Assembly: GCF_002300555.2 (NCBI RefSeq)
Contig: NZ_NTHN02000010.1
Location: 62,001 to 126,000 of the forward strand
DNA: 64,000 nucleotides
Source of the DNA: Alloyangia mangrovi
GTDB lineage: Bacteria; Pseudomonadota; Alphaproteobacteria; Rhodobacterales; Rhodobacteraceae
Direction: 5' to 3'
The notes beneath the pieces were generated by a model. The model worked only from the letters and a program-made list of their open reading frames with translations. It was not told the DNA's origin and did not search any database. Shown here one piece after another: positions 8,912 to 19,467 of this stretch. Numbering within the stretch: position 1 is the first letter of the stretch; every line of letters starts with the position of its first letter. Both the position numbers and the translations under genes were made by a program.

Positions 8912-9586
8912 ATGACCCGCAAGACGCTCTTCATCACCGGCGCCTCCTCGGGCATCGGCGCGCAGACCGCCCGTGCCGCGGTCGAGCGTGGCTGGAACGT
9001 CGGCCTCTTCGCCCGATCCGAGGACAAGATCGCCGAGCTGGAAAAGGAGCTCGGGGATTATGCGCTGGCGCTGCCGGGGGACGCGACTTCGCTGCAGGAG
9101 CAGGAGGCGGCGATGGCGAAGCTGGCGGCCCACTTCGGCGACGTGAACGCCGCCTTCGCCAATGCCGGCACGGGGCTGGCGCAATCGGGCACACGCAAGG
9201 GCGATCCGGCGGAATGGGAGGCGCTGGTGCGGCTCAACATCCTCGGGGTGCTCTGGACCGCGAAAGCGGCCTCGGCCTATTTCGTCAAGAACCGGGGCCA
9301 CCTTGTGCTGACCGGCTCGGCGGCGGGGCGGACGACCATCAAGGGCTCGGTCTACGGTGCCTCGAAATGGTTCGTGCACGGCTACGGCGGCAACCTCGCC
9401 GAGGAGTTCCGCGAGTGGGGCGCCCGGGTCACCGTGATCGCTCCGGGCATGGTGGACACGCCCTTCTTCGACGAGGCCAAGCCGGACAAGCTGAAACCCG
9501 AGGACATCGCGCGCTCGGTCATGTTCGCGCTGGAGGCCGACCCGCGCGCCAACGTCCGCGAGGTCTTCGTCATGCCGGTGAACTGA
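8912..9586 (+). CDS. Short-chain dehydrogenase/reductase
   Basis: A 224-residue classical SDR oxidoreductase, substrate unknown. The nucleotide-binding TGASSGIG motif is at about residues 9-16, NAG at about 79-81, and the catalytic Ser and YGASK (Tyr and Lys) at about 140-156. The ATG at 8912 follows a GAGGATT site and begins the fold exactly, so the longer in-frame extension to 8684 is rejected. It is not obviously part of an operon; a strong hairpin follows it. Confidence 0.88.
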   Translation: MTRKTLFITGASSGIGAQTARAAVERGWNVGLFARSEDKIAELEKELGDYALALPGDATSLQEQEAAMAKLAAHFGDVNAAFANAGTGLAQSGTRKGDPAEWEALVRLNILGVLWTAKAASAYFVKNRGHLVLTGSAAGRTTIKGSVYGASKWFVHGYGGNLAEEFREWGARVTVIAPGMVDTPFFDEAKPDKLKPEDIARSVMFALEADPRANVREVFVMPVN

Positions 9587-9594
9587 GGTCCCGC

Positions 9595-9625
9595 GCCGCG
9601 CCGCCTGCGGAACGGGCGGCGCGGC
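9595..9625. terminator. Strong GC hairpin after the SDR gene
   Basis: GCCGCGCCGCC pairs perfectly with GGCGGCGCGGC around a short loop, starting nine bases after the SDR stop. No T-tract follows, so termination efficiency is uncertain; it could also act as an mRNA 3'-end stabiliser. Confidence 0.5.
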
Positions 9626-9717
9626 AACGCGTGCTGCCGCGAGGTCACGCAAGGCTTTACAAGCGCAGGCCAAGTCGCTCAGGTGTGGGAGGTTTCCCCC
9701 AGTCGCGGACCTGATGA

Positions 9718-12700
9718 ATGGCGATTACGGCAAGTATCTACCACCTGACGCATTACAAGTACGACCGCCCGGTGTCGCTTGGGCCGCAGATCATCCGGCT
9801 GAGACCCGCGCCGCATTCGCGCACGCGGGTGATCTCGCATTCGCTGAAGATCTCGCCCGAGGGGCATTTCGTCAATCACCAGCAGGATCCCTATGGCAAC
9901 TGGCTGGCGCGCTTCGTCTTTCCCGAGCCGGTGACCGAGTTCAAGATCGAGGTCGACCTCGTCGCCGACATGACGGTCTACAACCCGTTCGACTTCTTCG
10001 TGGACGAAAGCGCCGAGGCGTTTCCCTTCGAGTACTCGCAGGACTTCTCCGAGGATCTGTCGATCTACCGCACCCCCGAGCAGGCCGGTCCGAGGCTGCA
10101 GGCCTATCTCGACACCATCGAGAAGAGCGCGCCGCGTACGGTGGATTTTCTCGTCGGGCTGAACGCGCGGCTCGAGAGGGATATCGGCTACATCGTCCGC
10201 ATGGAGCCCGGCGTGCAGACCCCCGAGGAGACGCTGCAACTGGCCAAGGGTTCCTGCCGCGACACCTCGTGGCTCTTGGTACAGATCCTGCGCCACCTCG
10301 GTTTCGCGGCGCGCTTCGTGTCGGGCTATCTCATCCAGCTCAAGCCCGACCTCGTCTCGCTCGACGGGCCGGCGGGCACGGATCACGATTTCACCGACCT
10401 GCATGCGTGGTGCGAAGTCTACATCCCCGGCGCCGGCTGGATCGGGCTCGATCCGACCTCGGGGCTGCTGACCGGCGAGAGCCACATCCCGCTCGCCGCC
10501 ACACCGCATTACCGCAACGCCGCGCCGATAGTCGGCGGCTACTCCGCGCCGCCAGACACGCAGACCGAGTTTGCCTTCGACATGCAGGTGCGCCGCGTCG
10601 CCGAGCACCCGCGCATCACCAAGCCGTTCTCGGACGAGGAATGGGAGGCGCTCGACGCGCTCGGCCATCAGGTCGATGCCGAGATCGCGGCACAGGACAT
10701 GCGGCTGACCATGGGCGGCGAGCCCACCTTTGTCTCGATCGACGATTTCGAGAGCGCCGAGTGGAACACCGCCGCCGTCGGCCCGCAGAAGCGCGCGCTT
10801 GCCGACCAGCTGATCCGCCGGTTGCGGACGCGCTTCGCGCCGGGTGGTTTCCTGCACTACGGGCAGGGCAAGTGGTACCCCGGCGAGACGCTGCCGCGCT
10901 GGACCTTCTCGCTCTACTGGCGGCGCGACGGCAAGCCGGTGTGGAAGAACCCCGATCTGGTGGCGAAGGAAACCGCCAAGGGCGCCGATGCCGCGCAGGC
11001 CGATGCCTTCCTGACCAAATTCGCCGAGACGCTGGGTCTGGATGGCGGCTACGTGCACCCGGCCTTCGAGGATCCGGCGGAATGGATCCTCAAGGAAGCC
11101 GACCTGCCGATGAACGTGACGCCGGAGGATTCCAAGCTCAAGGACCCCGAGACCCGCGCCCGCATCGCCCGCGTCTTCACCCGCGGGCTCGACGAGGCGG
11201 CGGGCTTCATCCTGCCGCTGCAGCGCTTGCAGTCCAAGGCGACAGGGCCGAAGTGGCGTTCGGAACATTGGAAGACCCGGCGCGGGCACCTGTTCCTCAT
11301 TCCCGGCGACAGCCCCGTCGGCTTCCGCCTGCCGCTCGGCGCGTTGCCCTATGTGCCGCCTTCGGCCTACCCCTATGTCTATCCGACCGACCCCAGCGTG
11401 CCGCAGACAGCGCTGCCGGACTTCCACGCGCTGCAGCAGGAGCGCCGCGCGCGCCTGATGGAGGAGTTGGAGCGCATCGCGACCGAGGAACGCGAGGCCA
11501 TGGCCGCGCTGCCCGAGGTCACGCCGGGCCACGACCAGCCTGTGAGCGAAGCGCGTGATGCCGGGCGCAGGCAGCGCATCATGGAGCAGGGCGTCGATCC
11601 GGCGGGAGGCGCGGTGCGCACCGCCATCGCCATCGAGCCGCGCGACGGGCGGCTCTGCCTCTTCATGCCGCCGGTGGAGTCGCTCGAGGATTACCTCGAC
11701 CTGCTCGCCGCCGCCGAGACCACCGCCGAGGAGCTGGGCCTGCCAATCCACATCGAGGGCTACACCCCGCCGCATGACGCCCGGCTCAACGTGATCCGCG
11801 TCGCGCCCGATCCGGGAGTTATCGAGGTCAACGTCCACCCGGCGCACAGCTGGGAAGACTGCAAGGCGATCACCAACGGCGTCTACGAGGAAGCCCGGCA
11901 ATGCCGCCTCGGCGCCGACAAGTTCATGATCGACGGGAAGCACACTGGCACCGGCGGCGGCAACCACGTGGTGGTGGGCGGCGAAACAACGCATGATAGC
12001 CCCTTCCTGCGCCGTCCTGACCTGATGCGCTCGATGATCCTGCACTGGCTGCGGCACCCTTCGCTCAGCTACCTGTTCTCGGGTCTCTTCATCGGCCCGA
12101 CCTCGCAGGCCCCGAGGATCGACGAGGCGCGGCACGACAGCCTCTACGAGCTGGAAATCGCGCTGGCGCATTTCCCGGCGCCGGGGCAGGGCGAGCCGCC
12201 GCTGCCGTGGCTGACCGACCGGCTGCTGCGCAACATGCTGATCGACGTCACCGGCAACACCCATCGGGCCGAGATCTGCATCGACAAGCTCTATTCGCCC
12301 GACGGGCCGACCGGGCGGCTCGGCCTCGTCGAGTTCCGCGGTTTCGAGATGCCGCCCGACGCCAAGATGAGCCTTGCCCAGCAGGTGCTGATCCGGGCGC
12401 TGTTGGCGCGGTTCTGGAAATCCCCCATCCAGGGCAAGCCCGTGCGCTGGGGCACCACGCTGCACGACCGCTTCATGCTGCCGCATTTCGTCTGGCAGGA
12501 TTTCCTCGACGTGCTTCGCGACCTCGGCGATCACGGCTTCACCTTCCGCCCCGAGTGGTACGAGGCGCAGCGCGAGTTCCGCTTCCCCTTCGCCGGCGAG
12601 GTCGACTACGACGGCGTCCACCTCGAGCTGCGGCAGGCGCTCGAGCCCTGGCACGTGCTGGGCGAGCGCGGCGCGATCGGCGGCACGGTGCGTTACACCG

Positions 12701-13132
12701 ACAGCTCGGTCGAGCGCATGCAGGTGCAACTGACCGCCACCGAGCCGGGGCGCTACATCGTCGCCTGCAATGGCCGCGCCGTGCCGATGGCCGAGACCGG
12801 TGCCTCCGGCGTCAGGGTCGGGGGGGGTGCGCTTCAAGGCCTGGCAACCCGCCGAGGCGCTGCATCCGACGCTGCCCGTGAATGCGCCGCTGACCTTCGA
12901 CATCTTCGACACATGGACCGGCCGAGCCTTGGGCGGCTGCCGGTATCACGTGGCGCATCCGGGCGGGCGCAACTACGACACCTTCCCGGTCAACACCAAC
13001 GAGGCCGACGCGCGCCGGCTTGCCCGCTTCGAGAAACTCGGGCACACCCCGGGCAGCTACTGGCCCGCGCCCGAGACACCGCATCCGGAGTTCCCGATGA
13101 CGCTCGACCTGCGCCGCCTGCCGGGGATCTGA
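9718..13132 (+). CDS. Transglutaminase-like/DUF2126 protein, frameshifted in a G8 run
   Basis: A very large protein (about 1137 residues once restored). The N-terminus is a bacterial transglutaminase-like domain with its triad in KGSCRDTSW (Cys180), LHAWCEVY (His229) and LDPTSG (Asp245). The rest is DUF2126. At 12820-12827 a G8 run breaks the frame; G7 restores a C-terminus ([14 protein letters not shown] onward) that ends at 13132. In this superfamily such proteins are predicted to act with ATP-grasp and alpha-E proteins as a peptide ligase/peptidase system of unknown product. The next gene follows within 5 bases, so the cluster is an operon. Confidence 0.88.
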
Positions 13133-13136
13133 TGCC

Positions 13137-15541
13137 TTGGAGGCGGAGACGACACGCCCGCTGCCGGAGACGGTGGCCAAGTTCCTGCAAGGCTACAGCC
13201 CGCCACCGGGCGTGGCCGACGAGCTCTTGCGCCCCGATGGCAGCCTCCGCCCCGCCTGGCGGCCTCTGATCCGCCACCTCGCGGCGCAGAGCGCCGAGAC
13301 CCGCGCCCGCGCCTTTGCCCGGGGCGACCAGTATCTGCACGACACCGGGGTCTATTTCCGCCAGCACACCGGCGAGGGCTCGACCGAGCGCAGCTGGCCG
13401 CTGAGCCATGTGCCGGTGGTGATCTCGGGCCGCGAATGGGCCAAGCTCTCGGAGGGTATCGTGCAGCGCGCCGAGCTGCTCGAGCGGGTCATGGCCGATC
13501 TCTACGGGCCGGGCGATCTGGTGAAGCAGGGCTACCTGCCCGCAGACCTGGTGGCGCGCAACCCCGAGTGGCTGCGGCCCATCGTCGGCGTGCAGCCGCG
13601 CTCGGGGCATTTCCTGCATTTCCTCGCCTTCGAGATCGGCCGCTCGCCGGACGGCTCGTGGCTGGTGCTGGGCGATCGCACGCAGGCCCCCTCCGGCTCG
13701 GGCTTCGCGCTGGAGAACCGCATTGCGACGGGGCGGGTGTTCCACGACCTCTTCCCCAAGGCCAATGTCGAGCGGCTGGCGGGCTTTTTCCGCAGCTTCC
13801 GCGACGCGCTGATCGGGCTGCGCGCCGAGGATGGCAGCCGGGTCGCGATCCTCACCCCGGGCCAGCACACCGACACCTATTATGAGCACGCCTACATCGC
13901 CCGCTACCTCGGCTTCATGCTGCTGGAATGCGAGGATCTGGCGGTGCGGAGCGGTCAGCTCAAGGTGCGCACCGTGGCCGGGGACGAGCCCGTGTCGGTG
14001 CTTTGGCGCCGCCTCGACTCGCGCTTCGCCGACCCGCTGGAGCTGGATGAAAGCTCGGCCCTCGGCACGCCGGGCATGGTCTCGGCGTTGCGCGCGGGGG
14101 CGATCACCATGGTCAACTGCCTCGGCTCCGGCGCGCTGGAGTCGCGGGCGCTCATGGCCTTCCTGCCGCGCATCTGCGAGGCGCTGACCGGCGAGTCGCT
14201 GAAGCTGCCGAACATCGCCACATGGTGGTGCGGCCAGCCCTCGGAGCGCGCCTACGTGCGCGACAACCTGCACCGCATGCTGATCGGCCCGGCGCAATCG
14301 ACCAAGCTGCCCTTCGACATCGACGCCGGCACCGCGCTCGGTGGGCGGTTCCGGGGCTCGGCGCATGGCTCGGTGACCGACTGGCTCGAGCGCGAGGGCG
14401 ACACGCTGGTGGGCCAGGAGGCGGTGACGCTCTCGACCACCCCCGCCATGGTCGGAGACCGGCTGGTGCCGCGCCCCATGGTGGTCCGGGTCTTTGCCGC
14501 GCGCACGCCGCAGGGCTGGACGGTGATGCCCGGTGGCTATGCCCGCATCGGTCGCAGCGGCGATCCCACGGCGCTGGCGATGCAGGCGGGCGGCTCGGTG
14601 GCCGACGTCTGGATCACCTCGGAGGCGCCGGTCGCCAGCGAGACGCTCGCGCGCGCGACAAGGGGCCTTTCCTGCGCCGCCAGCCGGGGCTGCTGCCGGC
14701 GCGGGCGGCGGACAACCTCTTCTGGCTCGGGCGCTATGTCGAGCGGGCCGAGAACGGTGTGCGGCAGATCCGCGCCTACCACCTGCGTCTCGAGGATTAC
14801 GGCCCCGATGCGCTGCCGCTGGTGGAAAGCCTCGCCCGCTTTCTCGCGGGCTACGGGCTCGATCCGTCCGAAGAGCCGGTGCCGCCCGGCCTTCTGCAGC
14901 TCTTCGACGTCTCGCGCGGCTGCGCGGCCAAGGTGCGCGACCGCTTCTCCACCGATGGCTGGAGCGCGCTTTCCGATCTTGCCGCCACGGCCCGCGAGGT
15001 CTCCGAGGGCTGCCACCCCGGCGACGATGCCGCCCGGGCCATGAGTCTCTTGCTGCGCCGCATCGCCGGCTTCTCGGGCCTCGTGCACGAGAACATGTTC
15101 CGCTTTCTCGGTTGGCGTTTCCTGACCGTCGGCCGGGCGCTGGAGCGGGCCGACCAGATGGCCGCCTTCCTTGCCGCCTTCACCGACCGGGCCACCCCGA
15201 CAGGCGGGCTCGACCTGGCGGTCGAGGTCGGCGACAGCGCCATGACCCACCGCCGCCGCTACTCGGTCGAGACCTCGCGCGAGACGGTGATCGACCTTCT
15301 GGCGCTCGACGCGGGCAACCCGCGCTCGCTGCTCTTCCAGCTCGACGTGCTGATGGCCGAGGAGGCGCGGCTGCGCCCGGCGGGCAGCAGTGGCCTGCCC
15401 GAGGCCGGGCGGCGCATCCTGCTGCTGCGCACCGCGCTCGCCGTCGCCGCCCCCGAAGAGATCACCCCCGCCCGCCTGCGCGGCTTCCGCGCCGACCTCG
15501 CGGCGATCTCCCATGCGCTCACCGCGCAATACCTGAGCTGA
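13137..15541 (+). CDS. Circularly permuted ATP-grasp / alpha-E fusion, frameshifted in a CG run
   Basis: The first part (about 500 residues) is the DUF404/DUF407 circularly permuted type 2 ATP-grasp domain, a predicted carboxylate-amine ligase. The second part (from ADNLFWLGRYVERAE on) is the helical alpha-E domain (DUF403). The frame changes near 14648-14657, in a run of alternating C and G; removing one CG unit joins ETLAR to DKGPF and gives one fused protein of about 800 residues. The apparent start is TTG 13137, since no in-frame ATG precedes the conserved region. Central gene of the transglutaminase / ATP-grasp cluster. Confidence 0.85.
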
Positions 15542-15556
15542 CCGCGGAGCCGCCCC

Positions 15557-16435
15557 ATGTCCCAGCTCTACGACATCTCGCTGCGGATCACCTATGAATA
15601 CGTCCATCCCGCCGGGGCCAGCCGCACGCTCCTGCGCATGCTGCCGCGCGCCCTGCCGGGGCAGGAGCTGCTGTCGGGGGCGGTGAGCGCCGATCCTGCC
15701 CCGACCTGGCGCCGCGACGGGATAGATTTCTTTGGCAATCCCACCTGCGAGATGGCCCATGACATGCCGCTGAGCGAGATCGCCTTCGCCTTCTCGGGCC
15801 GGGTGCGCAAGGCGCGGCCCGTGGCCGGGCTCGACCTCTCGGGCGGGCTCGGCACGCTGGCGCAGGAGCTTGCCGCAGTGCGCAGCATCGGGCCCGAAAG
15901 CCCGCATCACTTCCTCGGTGCCTCGCCGCGGCTTCCCGCCGCGCCCGAGATCGCCGCCTTCGCGCGGGACACCCTGCGCCCCGCCATGTCGGTGCGCGCG
16001 GCCATCGAGGCGATCAGCCACCGGCTCCATGCCGAGTTCGCCTTCGATCCCGAGGCCACCGAGGTCACCACCACGGCGATCGAGGCCTTCCGCGCCCGCC
16101 GCGGCGTCTGCCAGGACATCTCCCACGTGATGATCACCGCGCTGCGCAGCCTCGGCATCCCGGCGGGCTACGTCTCGGGGTTCCTGCGTACCCTGCCGCC
16201 CGAGGGCCAGCCGCGGCTCGAGGGGGCCGACGCCATGCACGCCTGGGTTCGCGCCTGGTGCGGGGCCGAGCTGGGCTGGGTCGAGGTTGACCCCACCAAC
16301 GACATGTTCGCCGGCGCCGATCACGTCACCGTCGCCTATGGGCGCGACTATTCCGATGTGGCCCCGACCCGGGGCTCGCTGCGCTCGGAGGGCGGCCATG
16401 TGACGACGCATCAGGTGGACGTCGTTCCCGTCTGA
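15557..16435 (+). CDS. Transglutaminase family protein
   Basis: A 292-residue protein with the bacterial transglutaminase N-terminal domain (about 1-100) and a transglutaminase-like cysteine peptidase core. The triad is visible in RRGVCQDISH (Cys185), DAMHAWVRAW (His228) and VEVDPTND (Asp245). In related clusters this protein pairs with ATP-grasp/alpha-E partners, as here, where it starts 15 bases after that gene. It is distinct from the large DUF2126-bearing transglutaminase at the head of the cluster. Substrate unknown. Confidence 0.9.
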   Translation: MSQLYDISLRITYEYVHPAGASRTLLRMLPRALPGQELLSGAVSADPAPTWRRDGIDFFGNPTCEMAHDMPLSEIAFAFSGRVRKARPVAGLDLSGGLGTLAQELAAVRSIGPESPHHFLGASPRLPAAPEIAAFARDTLRPAMSVRAAIEAISHRLHAEFAFDPEATEVTTTAIEAFRARRGVCQDISHVMITALRSLGIPAGYVSGFLRTLPPEGQPRLEGADAMHAWVRAWCGAELGWVEVDPTNDMFAGADHVTVAYGRDYSDVAPTRGSLRSEGGHVTTHQVDVVPV

Positions 16436-16519
16436 GACTCTGATAGAGCCCGCGCCGCCGTTGACGTTTGCTCAACCTCTTCGGCGCATGCTGCCGCGAG
16501 GGGCGCGAAGGGGCAGGCG

Positions 16520-17509
16520 ATGCGGCGGATCGACGAGAAACTGGCGAAGATCGCGCAGGGGCGCTACGGGCCGCGCGATTTCATCCTGACCTTCTGCAAG
16601 GATGCCGATCTCCTGTGCGGCTGTTCCGCCGCCGGTCGCGATGAAAACGGCCGGCTGCGCAACGCGCCGGCCTACCGCGCCGACATGCGCCGGGTGATCG
16701 AAAGCGATTTGGCCGACATCGTGCTCAGTTCCCTGTCCAACGCCGAGGTCTTCAGCGAGGAGGGGATCTACGCCCGCTCCAATGTCACCCCCGCCGTGCG
16801 CCTGACCGACAACACCGATATCTGGCTGGTGCGCGGCGGGCGCTACGCGCAATTCCCGGCCATGCCCTTCCGCAGCTCGCGGCTGGAAAACGTCCGCCCG
16901 GTGGCCAACCTCGGCCTCTACGCGCTCGGCTTCTACAACGACATCGACATCGATCATGCCACGCTGCGGGCCTATGCCGAGTTCCGCCAGGTCGCCGCCT
17001 CGGTGGGGCTGCGCCACTTCCTGCGCGTCGCCGACCCGCCGATCCCCGTCGACACCGGCACCGAGGAATATGGCGCCTATCGCAACGACGTGCTGACCCG
17101 CAGCCTCGCCGGGGTCGCCAGCAAGGAGCGCCCGCTCTTCGTCGAGGTCGGCTACCATGGTCCCCGCGCGATGGAGGAACTGGCCGACTGGGATCCTACG
17201 CGGGTCATCTTCGGACTCACCGGCTGCAAGCAGGGAACCACCCGCGACTGCCTCGAACGGCTGGCGCAGGGCGAGCGCTACGGCGCGCGCACCGCCAGCT
17301 TCAGCCGGCTGGACTTCCCCTGCGAGGAGCCGGTGCTGATGATGCGTGCCATGCGCCGCGTGGTGCGCGAGGGCATGAGCTCGCGCGAGGCGGTGCAGGC
17401 CTATCACGCCGACCTCGAGGTTGCGGGGCTGCCACCGATCCGGCCCCTGCAGGAGGACATGGAGCTGACCGTGCCCCTGCTCAGCCGCAACCACAGCCGC
17501 GCCGCCTGA
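16520..17509 (+). CDS. Unrecognised protein, possible TIM-barrel enzyme
   Basis: A 329-residue soluble protein I cannot assign. An early Cys cluster (FCKDADLLCGCSAAG, about residues 25-39) and further Cys near 243, 249 and 273 stand out. Alternating strand/helix segments such as LADIVLSSLSN and TRVIFGLTGC suggest an alpha/beta barrel, loosely like DeoC/LacD-type aldolases; that is inference. There is no signal peptide. It follows the amidoligase-type cluster after an 84-base gap on the same strand, so a functional link is possible but unproven. Confidence 0.6.
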   Translation: MRRIDEKLAKIAQGRYGPRDFILTFCKDADLLCGCSAAGRDENGRLRNAPAYRADMRRVIESDLADIVLSSLSNAEVFSEEGIYARSNVTPAVRLTDNTDIWLVRGGRYAQFPAMPFRSSRLENVRPVANLGLYALGFYNDIDIDHATLRAYAEFRQVAASVGLRHFLRVADPPIPVDTGTEEYGAYRNDVLTRSLAGVASKERPLFVEVGYHGPRAMEELADWDPTRVIFGLTGCKQGTTRDCLERLAQGERYGARTASFSRLDFPCEEPVLMMRAMRRVVREGMSSREAVQAYHADLEVAGLPPIRPLQEDMELTVPLLSRNHSRAA

Positions 17510-17629
17510 GCGCCGCCCGGACGCGATCCGTTCCGGTTCGCGGCCTCGATCTCATACCGCCGCAGCGCTTTCCGCTTTCCCCTCCCGCCGGCTTTCTCCA
17601 GAAGGGGGCACGGCAGGAAAGGGTGCGTC

Positions 17630-18391
17630 ATGGAAGATGGGAGCGGGTTCTGGATCGCGGCGGCTCTGGCGACCTTCTGCGTCGGCGCCTCGAAGGGCGG
17701 CATGCCGGTGATCGCCATGCTGGGCGTGCCGATGCTGGCGCTCTTCATCTCTCCCGCCGCTGCCGCCGGGCTGCTCCTGCCCATGTACATCCTGTCGGAT
17801 GTCTACGCGATCTGGCTGTTCCGCCGCAATTTCTCGCCCCGCAACCTCAAGATCCTGATCCCCGCCGCCGCCGTCGGCATCCTGCTGGCCTTCTTCTGCA
17901 TCTCGCGGGTGCCGCCCGAGATCGGCAAGCTGATCGTCGCGCTGGTCGGGCTCTACTACCTCGGTGACACGCTGCGCAAATGGCTGGTGCGGGACCATGC
18001 GGCGCGGCCCGCCGACGTGCCGCGCGGGCTGTTCTGGGGCGCGCTCTCGGGTTTCACCAGCTACATCTCCCACGCCGGCGGCCCGCCGTTCCAGGCCTAC
18101 ACCCTGCCGCAGATGATGCCCAAGATGACTTATGTGGGCACCCAGGCCATCGTCTTCGCCTGCATCAACTGGATGAAACTGCCGCCCTACATCGTCGCCG
18201 GGCAGGTGACATGGGACAGCCTGCAGCGCATGGCCATGCTCGCGCCCGTGGCGCTCTTCGGCGCTTGGTCCGGCCAGCGGCTGGTGCGCTGGCTGCCCGA
18301 GCGGCTCTTCTTCGGCGTGGTGCGCGCGGCACTGGGCCTGCTCAGCCTGCGCCTTCTCTGGGAGGTCGCCCGCGCTTGGGGCTGGCTCTGA
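17630..18391 (+). CDS. Sulfite exporter TauE/SafE family permease
   Basis: A 253-residue integral membrane protein of the TauE/SafE (DUF81) family, with about seven or eight hydrophobic helices in two halves. The family's glycine/proline-rich signatures GASKGGMPVIA (about 19-29) and SYISHAGGPPFQAYTLPQ (about 145-162) are at corresponding places in each half. Members export sulfite, sulfoacetate or other organic anions; the substrate here cannot be told. A copy of the palindromic repeat follows 19 bases after the stop. Confidence 0.88.
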   Translation: MEDGSGFWIAAALATFCVGASKGGMPVIAMLGVPMLALFISPAAAAGLLLPMYILSDVYAIWLFRRNFSPRNLKILIPAAAVGILLAFFCISRVPPEIGKLIVALVGLYYLGDTLRKWLVRDHAARPADVPRGLFWGALSGFTSYISHAGGPPFQAYTLPQMMPKMTYVGTQAIVFACINWMKLPPYIVAGQVTWDSLQRMAMLAPVALFGAWSGQRLVRWLPERLFFGVVRAALGLLSLRLLWEVARAWGWL

Positions 18392-18409
18392 CCGGGCACT
18401 ATCCCGGCT

Positions 18410-18470
18410 TCTTCTAGGCGCAAATATCCCGGGGGAGCCGCGCGCAGCGCGGCGGGGGCAGAGCCCCTTT
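18410..18470 (+). repeat. Dispersed palindromic repeat, copy 1
   Basis: Reads CTTCTAGG, a variable triplet, AAATATCCCGGGGGAG, a hairpin (CCGCGCGCAGCGCGG) and a second hairpin (GGGGGCAGAGCCCC). The same architecture recurs at 39155-39217 (inverted), 53790-53848 and 57080-57140 (inverted). This copy follows the TauE/SafE gene. Confidence 0.85.
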
Positions 18471-18573
18471 CTGAAAACGCCGCAACACGCGGAGCGCCGA
18501 ATCCTGCGGGCTCCCGCGCTTGCACGCCGCAGGGGCGGGCGGTAACACCGAAGCTGCAATTCACGGAGGGCGC

Positions 18574-19467
18574 ATGGCCAAAGCTGACTGGATCGCGGTG
18601 GACTGGGGCACGTCGAACTTGCGCCTTTGGCGTATGGCGGCGGATGGCACGGTGCTGGACCGCGCCGAGAGCGACGCTGGCATGGGCCGCCTTTCGCCCG
18701 AGGACTTCGAGCCGACCCTGCTGGGGCTGCTGCCCGACCTCGACGCCGAGACACCGGTGATCATCTGCGGCATGGCCGGGGCCCGGCAGGGCTGGGCCGA
18801 GGCGCCCTACGTCAAGACCCCCTGCGCCCCGCCCGGGCTCGCCGAGGCGATCACCGTGCCGACGCGCGACCCGCGCCTCGAGGTGCGCATCCTGCCCGGT
18901 GTGGCGCAGGACCGCCCCGCCGACGTGATGCGCGGCGAGGAGACGCAGGTCTCGGGCTTCCTTGCGCTCAACCCGCGCTTCGACGGGGTGATCTGCCTGC
19001 CCGGCACGCACAGCAAGTGGGTGCATGTGAGCGCCGGCGAGATCGTCTCCTTCCGCAGCTTCATGACCGGCGAGATCTTCGAGCTGCTGAGCCGGAAGTC
19101 GGTGCTGCGGCACGGGCTTGGTGGCGGCTGGGACGACGCCAGTTTTGCCGAGGGCGTGGATCAGGCCATGGGCCGTCCCGCCGCGTTCGCCGCCGAGCTC
19201 TTTACCCTGCGCGCCGAGGGGCTGCTGCATGGGTTGACCCCGGAGAAGGCCACCGCGCGGCTCTCGGGCCTGCTGATCGGCATGGAGCTGGCGGCGGCGA
19301 AACCCTACTGGCTGGGACAGAGCGTGGCGCTGCTCGGGGCCTCGAAGCTGGTGTCGCACTACCGCAGCGCGCTCGAGACGCTGGCGGTGCCGGTGGTGAT
19401 CGCCGACGCCGAACGCATGACGCTGGAAGGGCTGAAGGCGGCCCGCAAGACGGAGAAGACCGAATGA
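18574..19467 (+). CDS. dgoK: 2-dehydro-3-deoxygalactonokinase
   Basis: Phosphorylates 2-dehydro-3-deoxy-galactonate in the De Ley-Doudoroff galactose pathway. The 297-residue protein begins with the sugar-kinase phosphate motif DWGTSNLRLWR (about 9-19), followed by GMAGARQGW (about 68-76) and the CLPGTHSKWV segment (about 143-152). A GGAGGG site precedes the ATG. Its stop overlaps the start of dgoA (ATGA), so the two are translated together. No galactonate dehydratase or sugar transporter is nearby. Confidence 0.92.
   Translation: MAKADWIAVDWGTSNLRLWRMAADGTVLDRAESDAGMGRLSPEDFEPTLLGLLPDLDAETPVIICGMAGARQGWAEAPYVKTPCAPPGLAEAITVPTRDPRLEVRILPGVAQDRPADVMRGEETQVSGFLALNPRFDGVICLPGTHSKWVHVSAGEIVSFRSFMTGEIFELLSRKSVLRHGLGGGWDDASFAEGVDQAMGRPAAFAAELFTLRAEGLLHGLTPEKATARLSGLLIGMELAAAKPYWLGQSVALLGASKLVSHYRSALETLAVPVVIADAERMTLEGLKAARKTEKTE

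Noticed and set aside
9679-12912. Very long minus-strand ORF (1077 codons) opposite the DUF2126 gene
   Set aside because: It is the complementary shadow of a high-GC gene, rich in Arg/Gly/His with no family signature, while the plus-strand frame matches a known family.
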